Shown: positions 1 through 10,518 of the stretch, piece by piece
Numbering within the stretch: the stretch's first letter is position 1
Layout of the letters: the number at the start of each line of letters is the position of its first letter
Assembly (NCBI RefSeq): GCF_921293095.1
Contig: NW_025791658.1
Location: forward strand, 8,928,001-8,992,000
Length of the DNA: 64,000 nt
Origin: Ischnura elegans
Taxonomy: Eukaryota; Arthropoda; Insecta; Odonata; Coenagrionidae
Reading direction: 5' to 3'
Position numbers and translations under genes: made by a program
Notes under the pieces: model-generated
Databases searched by the model: none
Told to the model about the DNA's origin: nothing
The model's input: only the letters and a program-made list of their open reading frames with translations

Positions 1-1249
1 GCCGTTCTCGTCGTTTTTTGCGTGTTCGTCTTCACTTGTTCGACTCTAGAAGCTAAAAGTTTGCGTCTAAACAATGTTTAATCATTCATTGTTGTAGTTG
101 AATAAACAATGAGTATAATAATGTATGACAAGACCCTGTGGAGGTTCGCCAGAATTGAAAAAAAAGGCTTTGAGTTCAGCGTTTTACCTTTTTGGCGCTG
201 ATAGTAGTTCATTGGCAATGGCAATACGAAATGTTAGCGCAGTAAGGGATACAGGCATGAATTATGACAGTTGGATAAAATAACGTGAGAAATGGTCTCT
301 CGTCATCTTCCGGCGTGACTGGCGAATTATCCAACTTATTTTCCTCTGTTAAAAAACTTTTTATTCATAATAATTATTTCTTTGAGCTGAAAAAATTATA
401 CTTTTCGAATGAGTTGCTATGAGACGGTCGCTTCCCGAGATGAAAACTCGGCTCATTCTTTCAAATCAAGAGTAAATTGTCAGTGTTCGTTTAAGTGGGT
501 CAAGGCGGTTTAGTTCAAGGACGAATGGCGTGAAATGGACACGCAGAATTCGCCATGGCTTTTTGGAGCACTTCAACTCACAATTCACATTTTTCTTTCC
601 CTTATTTCGGTACCACTATAACTATTATTAGTTTCACGTGCGATGCATCACAGTTTAATCCTCCTCATCCATTTCAAGGGCTAATTCCTCGAATTTAGGC
701 GAAAATTAAAAGATGGAGCCTCGTAAACCCTCAGTTTTTCATTTTGAAATTTCGGGCGTCCGCACAATATTTGTATTTCATCCGAAAAATTGACCAAATG
801 ATTTGTTGGAAAGAAATAAAATCAGTCAAAATGTGCACTGCAATTTTATTAATTACTAACATTGCGCACATTAAATAAATTTTTAAATATTTTACATATT
901 TGTGTACGTGTGAGAGAAAAGCCGAACTATTGAGGCGAGTCTGAAAGAGTATAGGAGGCATTTGCAATTGGCGCAAACAGAGAAGTCGGCCGAGGCGGAA
1001 CAGAATCGTATTTTATGCTTTTAAAACTCTACACTGAATGCGAATTGCGATGCGTCAAGACACCCCTGCTGGTTTCGTACGGTTTGTGGGGACACTCTAC
1101 AAGTAGACGCCGACACAGCGGAGCAAGTGGAGCAGCAGAGAACTCCATTTCCGAAATACGGTGAAAGTGGAGCCGCTGTAGCAATTCGTTGCGATATTCT
1201 TGAATTCGACTGTGCTCCGCAAACCGAATCATTAGGATAATTCCTCGTT
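1..1249. other. Unassigned DNA, no gene seen
   Basis: I see no convincing coding region, RNA gene or element boundary here. The short open frames present have no recognisable motif and overlap on both strands. The stretch is moderately AT-rich and may be old intergenic sequence. Confidence 0.5.
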
Positions 1250-1251
1250 AC

Positions 1252-1510
1252 TAATTCACTAGATATCCACAACCAAATGTCGCAGATAGATGATTTTTAA
1301 CTTATATTAAGAATAAGACTTCTATTTCTAAGTGTACATCTACATACTACCACGCAAGCCGTCTAAAAGGCGTGTGGCAGGGGGTTTAGAGTACCAGCCA
1401 TTTCCGCATAAAAACGAAATGCTCTAACGAAATTACGACTATCATTTATTAAAGTTCTTTATGGTTCAGGGGAAAAACGAATTCCCATATCCTTCCGTTC
1501 GACGAAATAT
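1252..1510. repeat. Dispersed direct repeat, copy 1 (partner 63249-63505)
   Basis: The block starting TTCACTAGATATCC and running through the LINE 3' tail to about 1510 recurs at 63249-63505 with few differences, in the same orientation. Identity begins about 70 bp beyond the apparent LINE 3' tail, so the true repeat unit either includes extra 3' sequence or is a composite. The copies diverge inside the RT-encoding part. Confidence 0.7.
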
Positions 1511-1770
1511 CTTTCACGTACCTGGCAGCACTTCTTTGCACGCGTTCTAACTCTGTTATTAAGCCTTTTCCATGAGGGTCCAAAACACTGGCAGCGTATT
1601 CTAAATGAGGCCTAACGAGGGAGAGGTAGCTAATTTCTCTAACTTTGTCGTCGTACTTTCCTAAAGTCCTTTAAAAAAAAACCCATTTTACGATTAGCTT
1701 GACCGGTTATTTCCCGAATATGTTTATTCCAAGATAGATCATGATAGAGTAGAATTCATTACTACGCTTG
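1320..1770 (-). pseudogene. LINE 3' fragment (RT C-terminus plus 3' UTR)
   Basis: Read on the minus strand, the sequence carries the post-RT thumb/C-terminal block of a CR1/Jockey-type LINE, including the signature LVRPHLEYAASV followed by DPHGKGLITELERVQRSAA. The 3' end is the non-coding block at about 1330-1395, whose sense strand contains a tail motif (CGTGTGGCAGGGGG on the plus strand) seen again at 2240, 2665 and 63370. Frameshifts and stops break the frame and everything upstream of the C-terminus is missing, so it is a dead, 5'-truncated copy. Bases 1252-1510 are nearly identical to 63249-63505. The clade is uncertain (CR1, L2 or Jockey group). Confidence 0.75.
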
Positions 1771-2140
1771 GCAATGTTCGAGAGCGACCCTTTTCCGAAC
1801 CCTTTCCTCGGGCACCCGAATATTATCCGGGACCTTGGGAGACGGCCATAACAGCACGAGCTCACCCCTACAGATATCACCTGTTGTAGTAAATTTTTTG
1901 CTTTTTTAATTCCAATACTTAGCGGTAAGTAAAGGCGCTAATCATATTCCTCGCGGTTGAGCGATTAAATTCGTCTTTTGATCGAGATTCTACGATGAAA
2001 AATAAGTATTTTATGAAAAGTGATAAAATTAACGCCGATTGCCTCCAGAGATTTGCAACGCCGAAATTTTGTGAGGGTAGAGGTAGAGAAAAAAAATCCT
2101 TTCTCTTCCCCCACTCCACTTCTTAGCTTGACCACGTGTA
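1768..2140 (-). repeat. Dispersed repeat, copy 1 (inverted relative to 13885-14264)
   Basis: About 370 bp matching 13885-14264 in reverse orientation, with scattered substitutions and small indels. No terminal inverted repeat or reverse-transcriptase motif was recognised in it. A 66-codon open frame survives in both copies but begins with GTG in each and resembles no family I know. Confidence 0.75.
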
Positions 2141-2639
2141 TGAGCACAGAGTAACACAGAGGGTGACCAATGACCAGGATGGAAAAATAAAAGCATGCAA
2201 TCTATATCTACATAATACCCTGCGAGCTACCTCCAGGGTGCTTAGCACGGGGTGATCAATCTCCAACATTCAGCTTGTTTGATGAGCGCAATATGTATAC
2301 CACATGGCGATAAAATGTTGCTTTAGTTATAATAACAAAATATACGTGGACATTCATTTGTTTCAATATCTCAGCACAGTGCTCATTCCAAAAAAATGTT
2401 GTATCTTTAGTATTGGTGAAAGGATATTCAGCTAAGACTTAAGTGCAGTAGCCCCTTCCAGTAGCTAAAGAAATCACATGGTAGATAGCAAAGATATTCT
2501 ACTGTAATAGAGACTTAAATAAGCCATTATATATCTGAATTAATTAATAAAAGAAGGTGTCTAACATTGACGCTATTATCGAGGCTCTCCTATTGACTAG
2601 AGAGAAAACAGAATGAAGCTAATATCTACCACTATACCT
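2141..2639. other. LINE 3' tail scrap and unassigned DNA
   Basis: Bases 2204-2262 resemble the LINE 3' tail found at 1330-1395 (a TATCTACATAATACC start, then a GCTTAGCACGGGG variant of the tail motif). The rest shows nothing recognisable. Confidence 0.45.
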
Positions 2640-3440
2640 ATATTAATCTGCAAACCACCTACAGAGGTGTTTGGCAGGTGGTGATCAATCACCAACACGC
2701 AGCACGCAAGTGAGGTATGGCTACTTTTGTCTGAAAATAAATTGCTCTCGGATTTAAATAATCTGGCAGAGATTCATTGCGATTTGTTCTAAGAGGTCAA
2801 TTACTGTAACAAGACTATCTTAACAAATTTTCATGTACCTGGCAGCTCTTCTATGTACGCGTTCTAACTCTGTTTTAAGCCTATTTTATGAGGGTCACAA
2901 CATTGGTACTGTATTCAAAATGGGGTCTAACGAGGGAGAAGTAGCTGATTTCTCTCTTATTTTCGTCACACTTTCCTAGTATCCTTATAAAAACCTAATT
3001 TACGATTAGCTTGCCCTGATATTTCCCGAATATGTTTATTTCACGATATATCATTATTGAGTCTAAGTCCATCATCTTCACGTAGTCTACAGTCTCAAAT
3101 TTGGTGCCTTGAATGAAATACTTCAGTGCGGTAGGTTTTTTTTCATAAATTCATTACTGAACATTTTTTCAAATTTATCTCTAACCGACACGCATCGCAA
3201 CATTCTTGTACTGCAAGAAGGACGTTCGTGAATTAACCCCTATCTTTACTGCAACGGATTTCCATGTAAACTGCAGCATCGTCTGCAAATAATCGAAGTT
3301 TACTGGCTACTATTTCACCAATACCGTTGATATGGAGAAGGAAGAGGATTCATTAGGTATATGACACTGTCCTGATGGACGCCAGAAGCTATTCTAACCT
3401 CGTCGGAGACTGCGCCGTCTAAATAATGCTATTTGCACGG
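2640..3440 (-). pseudogene. LINE reverse transcriptase fragment, decayed
   Basis: On the minus strand the order is a degraded SDEVRIASGVHQDS block (matching GVPQGS of motif B), then KLRLFADDAAVYMEIR at about 3260-3310 carrying the FADD catalytic pair, then HIRE and REISYFSLVRPHFEYSTN near 2900-2960, and finally the 3' tail at 2640-2700. Several stops interrupt it. It is the same family as 14340-16060, where the equivalent FADD has mutated to FAEE. It lacks the endonuclease and the start of RT, so it is an inactive truncated copy. Confidence 0.78.
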
Positions 3441-3714
3441 GAACGCTAAAAAGTTATATTATCAAAAAAATGGCAATCATAGAGGCCGTAAGGTATCAGT
3501 TTTATTATTAACTATCCGTAGAGTACTTTATGAAATGCTTTTTTGAAACCAAGAAAAATTAGGTGTGGGTAATTGCGGAGTAACCCAATAGCATTCTGGT
3601 TTATGCTGGGGCTGTTCAAGGTAAATGTTCTGCCGTATGCTCGCTAAGAAACAATAATGGAAATTTGTTAACTAACAGTTCCTATCAAGGCAATTTATTG
3701 AATCCCTTCTTCTA

Positions 3715-4470
3715 GAGCGTGTTAAGCGAGCCTTGAAAGAACTCATGCAAGGCATTTGAATATCTCTACGTACGACAGATGAGCCTATTGACATTAGTGC
3801 GCAAGGAATAGAAAATATGTTGAAATCGATCAGTCCAAATAAACCATTAGTTCCAGGACCATCCAGTCCAGGACCTCTTATAACAACTCGGAAAGGAATC
3901 TCATTCAGACTATAGACTGAAAAATAGATTAAACCTCTATATAAAGCCAAGTGCAGGAGGAGGAAGACTTGTCAATAGATCAAATAAAAGGTATTATAAA
4001 ACTGCATGAAACATTTTAAAATTACGGAGGTAGATATTTAAATAAGCCATTTGTGGCCTTTCGATGGTCAGGGGCAAAATAGAGATCACAGATTTATAAC
4101 GGATTTGATGCCGTTCATTATTTGAAATGCCGAATTAAAATTGGAATAAACATATTCGGGAAATAACAGGTCAAGGTAATCGTAAAATGGGTTTTTTCTA
4201 AAAGAATATTAGGAGTGTGCGACAGCAAAAAGGAGAGAAATTAGCTACTTATCCCTCGTTACACCCCATTTAGAATACGCTGCCAGTGTTCGGGGCCCTC
4301 ATGGAAAAGACTTAATAAGGGAGTTAGAACGCGTGCAAAGAAGAGCTCCCAGGTAGGTACGTGAAAAGTCGCTACGACAGTCTTGTTACTGTAACTGAAC
4401 TCTTAGATAAACTCGGATGGCCACCCCCTGCAAAAAAAAAACCTGAGTTTGCTCGCAGGGTGTTATATTG
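3715..4470 (+). pseudogene. LINE reverse transcriptase fragment, internally deleted
   Basis: The plus strand encodes PIDISAQGIENMLKSISPNK at about 3787-3850. This is the same RT N-terminal block as PIDISTHGIENILKSLSLNK on the minus strand near 15100. After a large internal deletion the RT C-terminal block follows at about 4150-4360 (HIREITGQGNRKMGFF, then TPHLEYAASVRGPHGKDLIR), then a 3' tail near 4440-4475. Many stops and an A-run at 4431-4440 break it. It lies head-to-head with the minus-strand copies on either side, a sign of repeated independent insertion. Confidence 0.72.
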
Positions 4471-4589
4471 ATGAATAAAATTAATGGCGTCAATCGTTAG
4501 ATCCACTCTGTGAATATATTTTTTTTTTCTATTTTCCTAATCTTTCATGGATTGCTGTAGCAATAACCAACCGTTGTCAAGTTTTGCCT

Positions 4590-5350
4590 TTTCAGGAAGG
4601 TACACGCATATTTTGTCATCATGCGTAATATTTTATGACCGTTTGGAGTAATAGTATTGAAAGAACAGAGAGATGGATTTTTTCCACAGGTTTATCATTG
4701 AAAGAATGACGCGTTTCGACCGCCAGGTCATTATTAAGGTCTGTCATCGCCACTTTGAATCCGTGCTGTTCTTTTGCTAACAGATTTTGGCTATCTACTA
4801 GACCCATTATCGAACTGAAAATAAAATGTTCCAATGTTTTGCAAGAAATAGAAGTTCGTGAAATCGGGTGGAAATTACTATGCGTTTCCCTATCCCCAAC
4901 TTTAAATATGGGCGTGACGTTTGCTGTTTTCCAATCTTTAGGGGCTGCTAGAAATTGTTTCGAACACTATCTTCAAGTAAAGAGCTATCTCTGATGCTGA
5001 TTCCTTATAACCTCGAATTGGAATGAGATCGGTGCCTATCGATTTCTTCGGATTAATAGAGCTGAGTCGTTTCTCTAAACCACTGCTTGAAATACATATG
5101 GACGGCATTTGTTATTGGCAGAGACGAGGTAAAGGTATTATTGTATGGTATACTCGTCGTGAATGAGTGAAGACACTATGGGAAACGTTATTTTAGAGAT
5201 TAGCTTAATCTCAATTGTTCGTCACCACCGCCATTTATGAGTGAAGAGGCTGTAGCTGTATTTCCTTGTACTTCCCTAGCAAATGAGCAGAAAGCCTTAT
5301 GAGTTATCATCTTAATATTCGCCCAATATTTTTGTTTTGAATTCACTCAA
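4590..5350 (-). pseudogene. LINE reverse transcriptase N-terminal fragment
   Basis: The minus strand from about 5100 down reads GLEKRLSSINPKKSIGTDLI (RT fingers block), then KDWKTANVTPIFKVGDR near 4900, then LEHFIFSSIMGLVDSQNLLA and EQHGF near 4770-4830. These are successive conserved RT blocks of CR1/Jockey-type LINEs, joined by frameshifts. The palm with the FADD/YADD motif is absent. Downstream on the same strand (4690-4740) is a short hairpin followed by CGAAACGCGTC, discussed in the findings. The subfamily differs slightly from the 2640-3440 copy. Confidence 0.75.
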
Positions 5351-5454
5351 CGCCATCTTAAGCGTTTTCTTTGTCTCTTATTTTATTTTTTTTATAATTT
5401 TCACGCATTTCTTGTGTTTCCTCATAAGTAAGTCCCGCATGTGTCTTTTTCATT

Positions 5455-5690
5455 TTAATGTGCAGGTGTAAGTACTGTGGGGGAAAAAGTATCCCAACAA
5501 AGTTTGTGCCCCCGCCATCGCTTCGCAGGAGAATGGATTCCCTTTCTAAGGGCTTCCGATTCCCCTTTTTTCAGCCACCAATGTCGTGACGGTGAATTTG
5601 CCTGCCTCGCACCGAGGCTCGAACGTATTTCGTACTCCTCTCTAGAATGTTGGCGCAATCGATATCCTTAGGATTTGCGCCTTCCTTTTA
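5455..5690 (-). repeat. SINE-like sequence with B-box-like motif
   Basis: On the minus strand, CGTTCGAGCCTCGG resembles an RNA polymerase III B box, followed by a GC-richer body unlike the flanks. I could not find a convincing A box or target-site duplication. The call is tentative; short open frames on both strands here have no recognisable product. Confidence 0.3.
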
Positions 5691-5920
5691 CCCTCTATCT
5701 CCCTCTAACTCTCCTTTCCGTTCCTTCCTCGCACCTGCTTTGGCACTCGTAATAAAATTCACCTAAAGCCCACCTCCTCTTCCGTATTTTCTCGTCTCTG
5801 AAAATTTACGGGTTCAATATTCGTAAGACGTAATCTGCGAGGCAGCAACAGCGAGGAGCGATTTTGAGCATCAGGAATTACTCTACATACACTGGGCAAC
5901 AAAAAAACTTATTTTTCTGT

Positions 5921-6163
5921 CTAAAGGCCTGTTTACACGATACAATTACACGTACGTGTTAATGTACGTTTGCATGAATGATTTTTGTGGACCGGAACGG
6001 AACATGTACGAATGCATGAACCAAATTAGAACAGGTTCTATTTTCTGTGCATAAATTCGCACAAGTTGGGTGGTTACACGGTGCATTTTGGCGTTCATTC
6101 TCGCGTTCATACATTTAGACATTAACCAGTACGAGTTAATGTACCGTGTAAACAGGCCTTTAG
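5921..6163. mobile_element. MITE, 243 bp, with terminal inverted repeats
   Basis: The left end CTAAAGGCCTGTTTACACG and the right end CGTGTAAACAGGCCTTTAG are exact reverse complements over 19 bp, and the match continues imperfectly inward (GATACA against GGTACATTAAC). The interior has no coding capacity and several ACGTAC/CATGAATG motifs. Ends and size fit a non-autonomous DNA transposon. No clear TSD outside the TIRs was identified, so the superfamily is open. Confidence 0.75.
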
Positions 6164-7086
6164 AGATGCTGTTGGGTGACCCCTGAGGTGCTTTTCGTCC
6201 TGATTCCAAATCTGGGCTCAGATGTTTCTATCGCGTTTAGTTTCTTTAGGACAACCACATTAAATAAGGGTTCAAGGATACTTAAGCAAATAAACTGCGA
6301 TTTAAAAAATGTAAAAACATAGGGACTTTCGTAGGATTTTCTCGTATATTTAGCAGGTAGGTCTGGTAGATTCCTATTCAGTGTCCCTCAGTAATCATCT
6401 TACGTGTTGCTGAAATTTCCTTGGTACAATTTTTCTCAAAATGTTAAATTACCTGATCGAAACGCTCACTGTGTTCATCTCTAACAGCGATAAGGTTTGA
6501 ACCAGCACCATTATTGTCCATAGATTTCACAAAATTATTATTAAGTCCTTATTAAATATGCAGAAGTGGAAAAAGAATATTTTTTGGTTCGACCAAAGGC
6601 TGAGAAAGGACATTTTTGGATCAAGGAAAGAGTTCTTAACGTTCCGTGCAATTTTGTTCAAGTAAAATTTTTTCCGTCTCTGATATTTCACTTGAAGTTG
6701 AAGCAACAACATTTGGTAAAGCCAACCTGTAAGCCTAGTAAAATTGCAATCGCTGTTAAGTGGCCACAAATTTTCCATTTTTTTTTTGGTAGTGATTTTT
6801 TTAAGCAACTACATATTATCGTAAGATTCTTTCATTTCAGTTTCATGAGTTAACAGTATTAATGGGTTCTCATTGCCATTATGTAATATATTAGCCTTTA
6901 AAATAACCTAGGGAGAATAAATGTACAAACGCTAATTATCTGTGCTGAATTCGAAATTAAGAGTATCCGTAACAGAGAGGACATCATTTCATAAAGCAAA
7001 CGGTTTTCTGGAGAAAAAATCAAATCAAATTCGTCATGTCGAGATCACGACATCAAAAGTATTGTATTTGGATCCGGCAAATTCTA
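6164..7086. other. Unassigned DNA
   Basis: No gene or element recognised. Open frames of 93-95 codons overlap on both strands at 6527-6853 without motifs. The stretch ends at the target-site duplication of the RTE element. Confidence 0.45.
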
Positions 7087-7097
7087 ACACTTTAATA
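7087..7097. repeat. Target-site duplication of RTE element (3' side)
   Basis: ACACTTTAATA, an exact 11-bp match to 10508-10518, directly abuts the 3' tail of the element. It fixes the 3' boundary. Confidence 0.8.
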
Positions 7098-7116
7098 TCA
7101 TCATTGGACAACAATC

Positions 7117-9177
7117 CTAGGATTGGTTTGACGCAGCTCCCCACTCAGTTCTCCTATCAGCTAATCTTTTCACTCCTACGTATTTCTTCTCTTTCACATC
7201 TCTCTTTACTTGTTCCATATATTTTGTTCGAGGTCTTCCTTTTCCATTCTTGCCTTCCACCTGTCCTTCGACGATTGTCTTCATCAGGCCATCATGTCTC
7301 AATATGTGGCCTATAAGATTGTTCCGTCTTCTTATTAAGGTTTTCATGAGGCTTCTCTTCTCTCCTACCCTTCTTAGGACTTTCTCGTTACTAACTCGGT
7401 CGATCCATTTGATTTTCATCATTCTTCTGTAGCACCACATTTCAAAGGCCTCTATCCTTGCTTTCTCCGCTGCGGTCATTGTCCATGCCTCACTTCCGTA
7501 TAGGAGCATACTCCAGATGTAGGTTCTTATAAATTGTTTCTTTACATCCATATTTAAGTTTCCCGCTGTAAGCAGGTCTCTCTTTTGGTGGAATGCTCTC
7601 TTCGCCTGGGCTATTCTGCTGATAATTTCTGTCTTGCTTCTCCCGTCACTAGTTAATTTGCTTCCCAAATAACAGAATTCATCCACTTCTATCAGTTTTC
7701 GCCTCCCTATTTTAATGTTGGTCTGGACTTCTTCTCTTCTGCTGCATACTAAGATCTTGGTTTTCTTCGTGCTTATTTTCAGTTGATATCTACTCATTAC
7801 CCTAACCATATTAACCAGAATATTTTTCAAATCCTTCTCTGTTTCTGCTATGAAGACTATGTCATCGGCAAATCTTAGCATGCTTATTTTTTCTCCATGG
7901 ATATTCACTCCCAATGCCTTTTCTTTGATTTCCTTAATGGCTTTTTCAATGTATACGTTGAAAATTACGGGTGATAATGTACAGCCTTGTCGCACTCCTT
8001 TCCTAATTCTTGCTTCTTCACAGCTGGGCCCTGATTTTATCACGGCTACTTGGTTTTTGTATAAACTGTGGATGATTCTTCTGTCATTATAAAGAACCCC
8101 AATTTCCTTTAGGATTCCAAGCATTGTGCTCCAATCCACGTTATCAAATGCTTTCTCTAAGTCCACAAACGCAACGAATGTTGGCTTGTTCTTTTCCATT
8201 CTCTTTTCTATGAGCAGTCTTAGGGCCAATATTGCTTCCCTTGTGCCTTTGTTTTTTCTGAATCTAAATTGGTCCTCATGCAAGTACTCTTCTGCTTTTC
8301 GTTCTATTCTTCTATAGATGATCCTTGTCAGTATCTTTGATGCATGTGTAGTAAGGCTTATGGTCCTAAAATCTTCGCACTTCTCCGCTCGTTTCTTCTT
8401 AGGAATAGGGATTATAATGTTCCTCTCGAAATTCTTTGGTATCTCACCTGTCGTATACATTTCACTAATGATTTTGTATAGCTGGTTCAACGTCTTCTCT
8501 CCTGAATTTTTGATAAGTTCTGCAGGAATGTCATCAATGCCAGACGCTTTATTTATCCTGAGGTCTCTTACAGCCGCATCAAATTCCGATCTTAAAATTG
8601 GGGCTCCCATGTCATCGGCATCCACTTCCCTCTGGTTTTCGATAGCATTCGTTCTGAGGCGACTTCCTTTGTACAAATCTTCCAGATATTCCTTCCATCT
8701 CTTCCCTTTTTCTTCGTTTTCAATCAATAGTTCTCCGTTTTTGTCCCTAAGGGTATTACATCTTACGCCCTTTTCCTTAAAGTGGTTCCTCACTATCCTA
8801 TAAGCGGCCTCTACTTTTCCATGTTTAAGATTGTTTTGCACGTCTTCGCAAATGCTTTTCATCCACGTTTCTCTAGCCTTCCGCGCTTTACGACATATTT
8901 CGTTCCTTATCCTCTTGTAACGATTCTGTCCTTCCTCTGTTTTCGCAGCCTTGTATTTTCTTCTTTCTTCAATGAGATCTAATACTTCCTGCGTGATCCA
9001 TGGTTTTTTCATAACGACTCTTCTTTTACCAAGAACTTCCCCAGCTGCCGCCTGCAGACCACTTCTAATGGTTTTCCAACTCTCTTCCATTGGTTTGTTG
9101 GTCGGATCCTCCCCTATTTTATTTTCTACAGCCTCTTTAAAAGCCAGTTGATGCTGAACCTTCCTCAATTTTTCAAC
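7117..9177 (-). CDS. RTE reverse transcriptase (downstream of in-frame TAG)
   Basis: This encodes the RT that copies the element RNA at a nicked target. Counting from the TTG codon at 9168, the conserved blocks are KASGIDDIPAEL (207-218), FRTISLTT (268-275, usually YRPISL), VDLEKAFD (335-342, first catalytic Asp), GVRQGCTLSP (391-400) and FADD (433-436, catalytic Asp pair). The thumb region and the C-terminal block FIRTYIWSMLLYGSEAWT follow. No frameshift is seen over 683 codons. There is no ATG near the start: the frame continues directly from the endonuclease ORF, so the polypeptide was originally one protein. As it stands it would need readthrough of the TAG or internal initiation. Confidence 0.88.
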   Translation of the reverse strand, partial: VEKLRKVQHQLAFKEAVENKIGEDPTNKPMEESWKTIRSGLQAAAGEVLGKRRVVMKKPWITQEVLDLIEERRKYKAAKTEEGQNRYKRIRNEICRKARKARETWMKSICEDVQNNLKHGKVEAAYRIVRNHFKEKGVRCNTLRDKNGELLIENEEKGKRWKEYLEDLYKGSRLRTNAIENQREVDADDMGAPILRSEFDAAVRDLRINKASGIDDIPAELIKNSGEKTLNQLYKIISEMYTTGEIPKNFERNIIIPIPKKKRAEKCEDFRTISLTTHASKILTRIIYRRIERKAEEYLHEDQFRFRKNKGTREAILALRLLIEKRMEKNKPTFVAFVDLEKAFDNVDWSTMLGILKEIGVLYNDRRIIHSLYKNQVAVIKSGPSCEEARIRKGVRQGCTLSPVIFNVYIEKAIKEIKEKALGVNIHGEKISMLRFADDIVFIAETEKDLKNILVNMVRVMSRYQLKISTKKTKILVCSRREEVQTNIKIGRRKLIEVDEFCYLGSKLTSDGRSKTEIISRIAQAKRAFHQKRDLLTAGNLNMDVKKQFIRTYIWSMLLYGSEAWTMTAAEKARIEAFEMWCYRRMMKIKWIDRVSNEKVLRRVGEKRSLMKTLIRRRNNLIGHILRHDGLMKTIVEGQVEGKNGKGRPRTKYMEQVKRDVKEKKYVGVKRLADRRTEWGAASNQS

Positions 9178-10347
9178 CTACCATATGTTTTTCACGGCTT
9201 TCTTCAACTTTTTGAATTTAAGGTGGCATTTCATCATAACTAGGTTATGGTCACTATCGATATCTGCCCCTGGATAGCTTTTGCAGTCCTTCACCTGGTT
9301 CCTGAATCTTTGTTTCACTAGAATGTAGTCGATTTGGAATCTTCTACGGTCTCCTGGCATCTTCCACGTGTATCTTCTTCGCAGGGGATTTTTGAATAAA
9401 GTGTTGGCAACCACTAGCCTGTGCTCCGTGCAGAATTCAAGAAGCCTTTCTCCTCTTTCATTTCGGTTACCCAACCCATATTTCCCAGTTATTATTCCGT
9501 CTTGACCTTCGCCGACGACAGCGTTCCAGTCCCCTAAAATAATAAGATTTTCTTCCCCTCTTACCTGCTTGATAACTTCCGCTATTACTTGGTAGACATC
9601 TTCTACTTCTTCGTCTTCATAATCTGATGTAGGCATGTAAACCTGTACCACTACAGTAGCTACGGGTTTAGTATCTATCTTCACCATTACTATCCTTTCA
9701 TTAAACTGCAGGTAGCTTTTAACACGCATCCCGGCGCTCTTTCTAAGCATTATGCCTACTCCAGCATTACCATTTAGCGATCCCGTGTGTATCATTCTGT
9801 AGCTTCCACTCCAAAAGTCTCCTTCCTGGGGCCACTTCATTTCGCTGATGCCCAATACATCGAGGTTCATTCTTCGCATCTCCACCTTCAAGTTCTCTAG
9901 CTTACCGCAGGTACGAAGTGATCTGACGTTCCATGTTCCTATCCGTAACATTCTATCTCGTTTGACCGATGTACCCTCTCGAGTAGTCCCCGCCCGGAGA
10001 TCCGAATGGGGGACTAGTTTACCTCCGGAATATTTTACCCGAGAGAATTCCATCATGTCATTATATAAATTGAGTGGAGTAGCTGTGACTCCTCGGGATG
10101 ATAATGTGGTGGTTTCCCCTTGCCTTCCACATCGCAGTACTAAAGCCGTTAAAGTAAATGTTACCACGCCCGTAGTGGAATGTGTGTCGCTGTACCGACC
10201 AGTATGGTCTCCACCTTCGCACATGTGAAGAAGAGCTGCTGCCCTCTCCCCAGGGTGATGAGAGGCATAATTATTGGCGGCCCCCAGTCGCCAAGTCACG
10301 GTATCTTCACAGGTTTTGGTATCTTTTAAATGGCCTACCTTACCCAA
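9178..10347 (-). CDS. RTE AP-like endonuclease, ends at TAG
   Basis: This is an exonuclease-endonuclease-phosphatase fold nicking enzyme for target-primed reverse transcription. Motifs in order, counted from the TTG at 10347: GTWNVRSL (137-144), the catalytic Glu in LGISEMKWP (165-173), GDWN (272-275), and SDH (365-367) near the C-terminus. The first ATG in frame is residue 42 (10224); others are at residues 98, 99 and 133, and the domain itself begins at about residue 134. The frame closes at TAG 9178-9180 just after KNIW and is open again on the other side, so the stop looks like a point mutation (for example TGG or CAG to TAG) rather than a natural end. Confidence 0.88.
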   Translation of the reverse strand: MGKVGHLKDTKTCEDTVTWRLGAANNYASHHPGERAAALLHMCEGGDHTGRYSDTHSTTGVVTFTLTALVLRCGRQGETTTLSSRGVTATPLNLYNDMMEFSRVKYSGGKLVPHSDLRAGTTREGTSVKRDRMLRIGTWNVRSLRTCGKLENLKVEMRRMNLDVLGISEMKWPQEGDFWSGSYRMIHTGSLNGNAGVGIMLRKSAGMRVKSYLQFNERIVMVKIDTKPVATVVVQVYMPTSDYEDEEVEDVYQVIAEVIKQVRGEENLIILGDWNAVVGEGQDGIITGKYGLGNRNERGERLLEFCTEHRLVVANTLFKNPLRRRYTWKMPGDRRRFQIDYILVKQRFRNQVKDCKSYPGADIDSDHNLVMMKCHLKFKKLKKAVKNIW

Positions 10348-10507
10348 GGGTAGCCCAATACCCCCTCAGAATACCGCCGCTTTTTGTCCACGACTGCTTA
10401 TTCGACGAAAGAACTCGCTTATCTCGCAGCTAACCTCTATATCTAAAGGTCGACCCACCATCCGCAACCCGGTGGACGCACTCGGTGGCTTTAAGCTCAG
10501 CCGCGAG

Positions 10508-10518
10508 ACACTTTAATA
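10508..10518. repeat. Target-site duplication of RTE element (5' side)
   Basis: Exact copy of ACACTTTAATA, next to the 5' end of the element. Finding it beyond the endonuclease start argues that the copy is not 5'-truncated. Confidence 0.8.

Larger units (their letters stand above)
7098..10507 (-). mobile_element. Full-length RTE-type non-LTR retrotransposon, 3.41 kb
   Basis: The element is bounded by identical 11-bp direct repeats (ACACTTTAATA). It starts on the minus strand with CTCGCGGCTGAGC and ends with a short TGATGA tail. RTE elements are typically about 3.3 kb, encode an AP-like endonuclease and an RT in one frame, and end in short simple repeats; this copy fits on all counts. Endonuclease and RT lie in one reading frame interrupted by a single TAG at 9178-9180. 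A close relative lies at 43972-44032 plus 45775-46735 and a very old one at 60300-62570. The RTE clade is inferred from domain order, size and the C-terminal ASNQS-type ending. Confidence 0.88.

Noticed and set aside
7117-9151. Plus-strand frames up to 161 codons across the RTE reverse transcriptase
   Set aside because: Antisense shadows of a clearly identified RT; hydrophobic composition is the expected complement of the RT coding strand.
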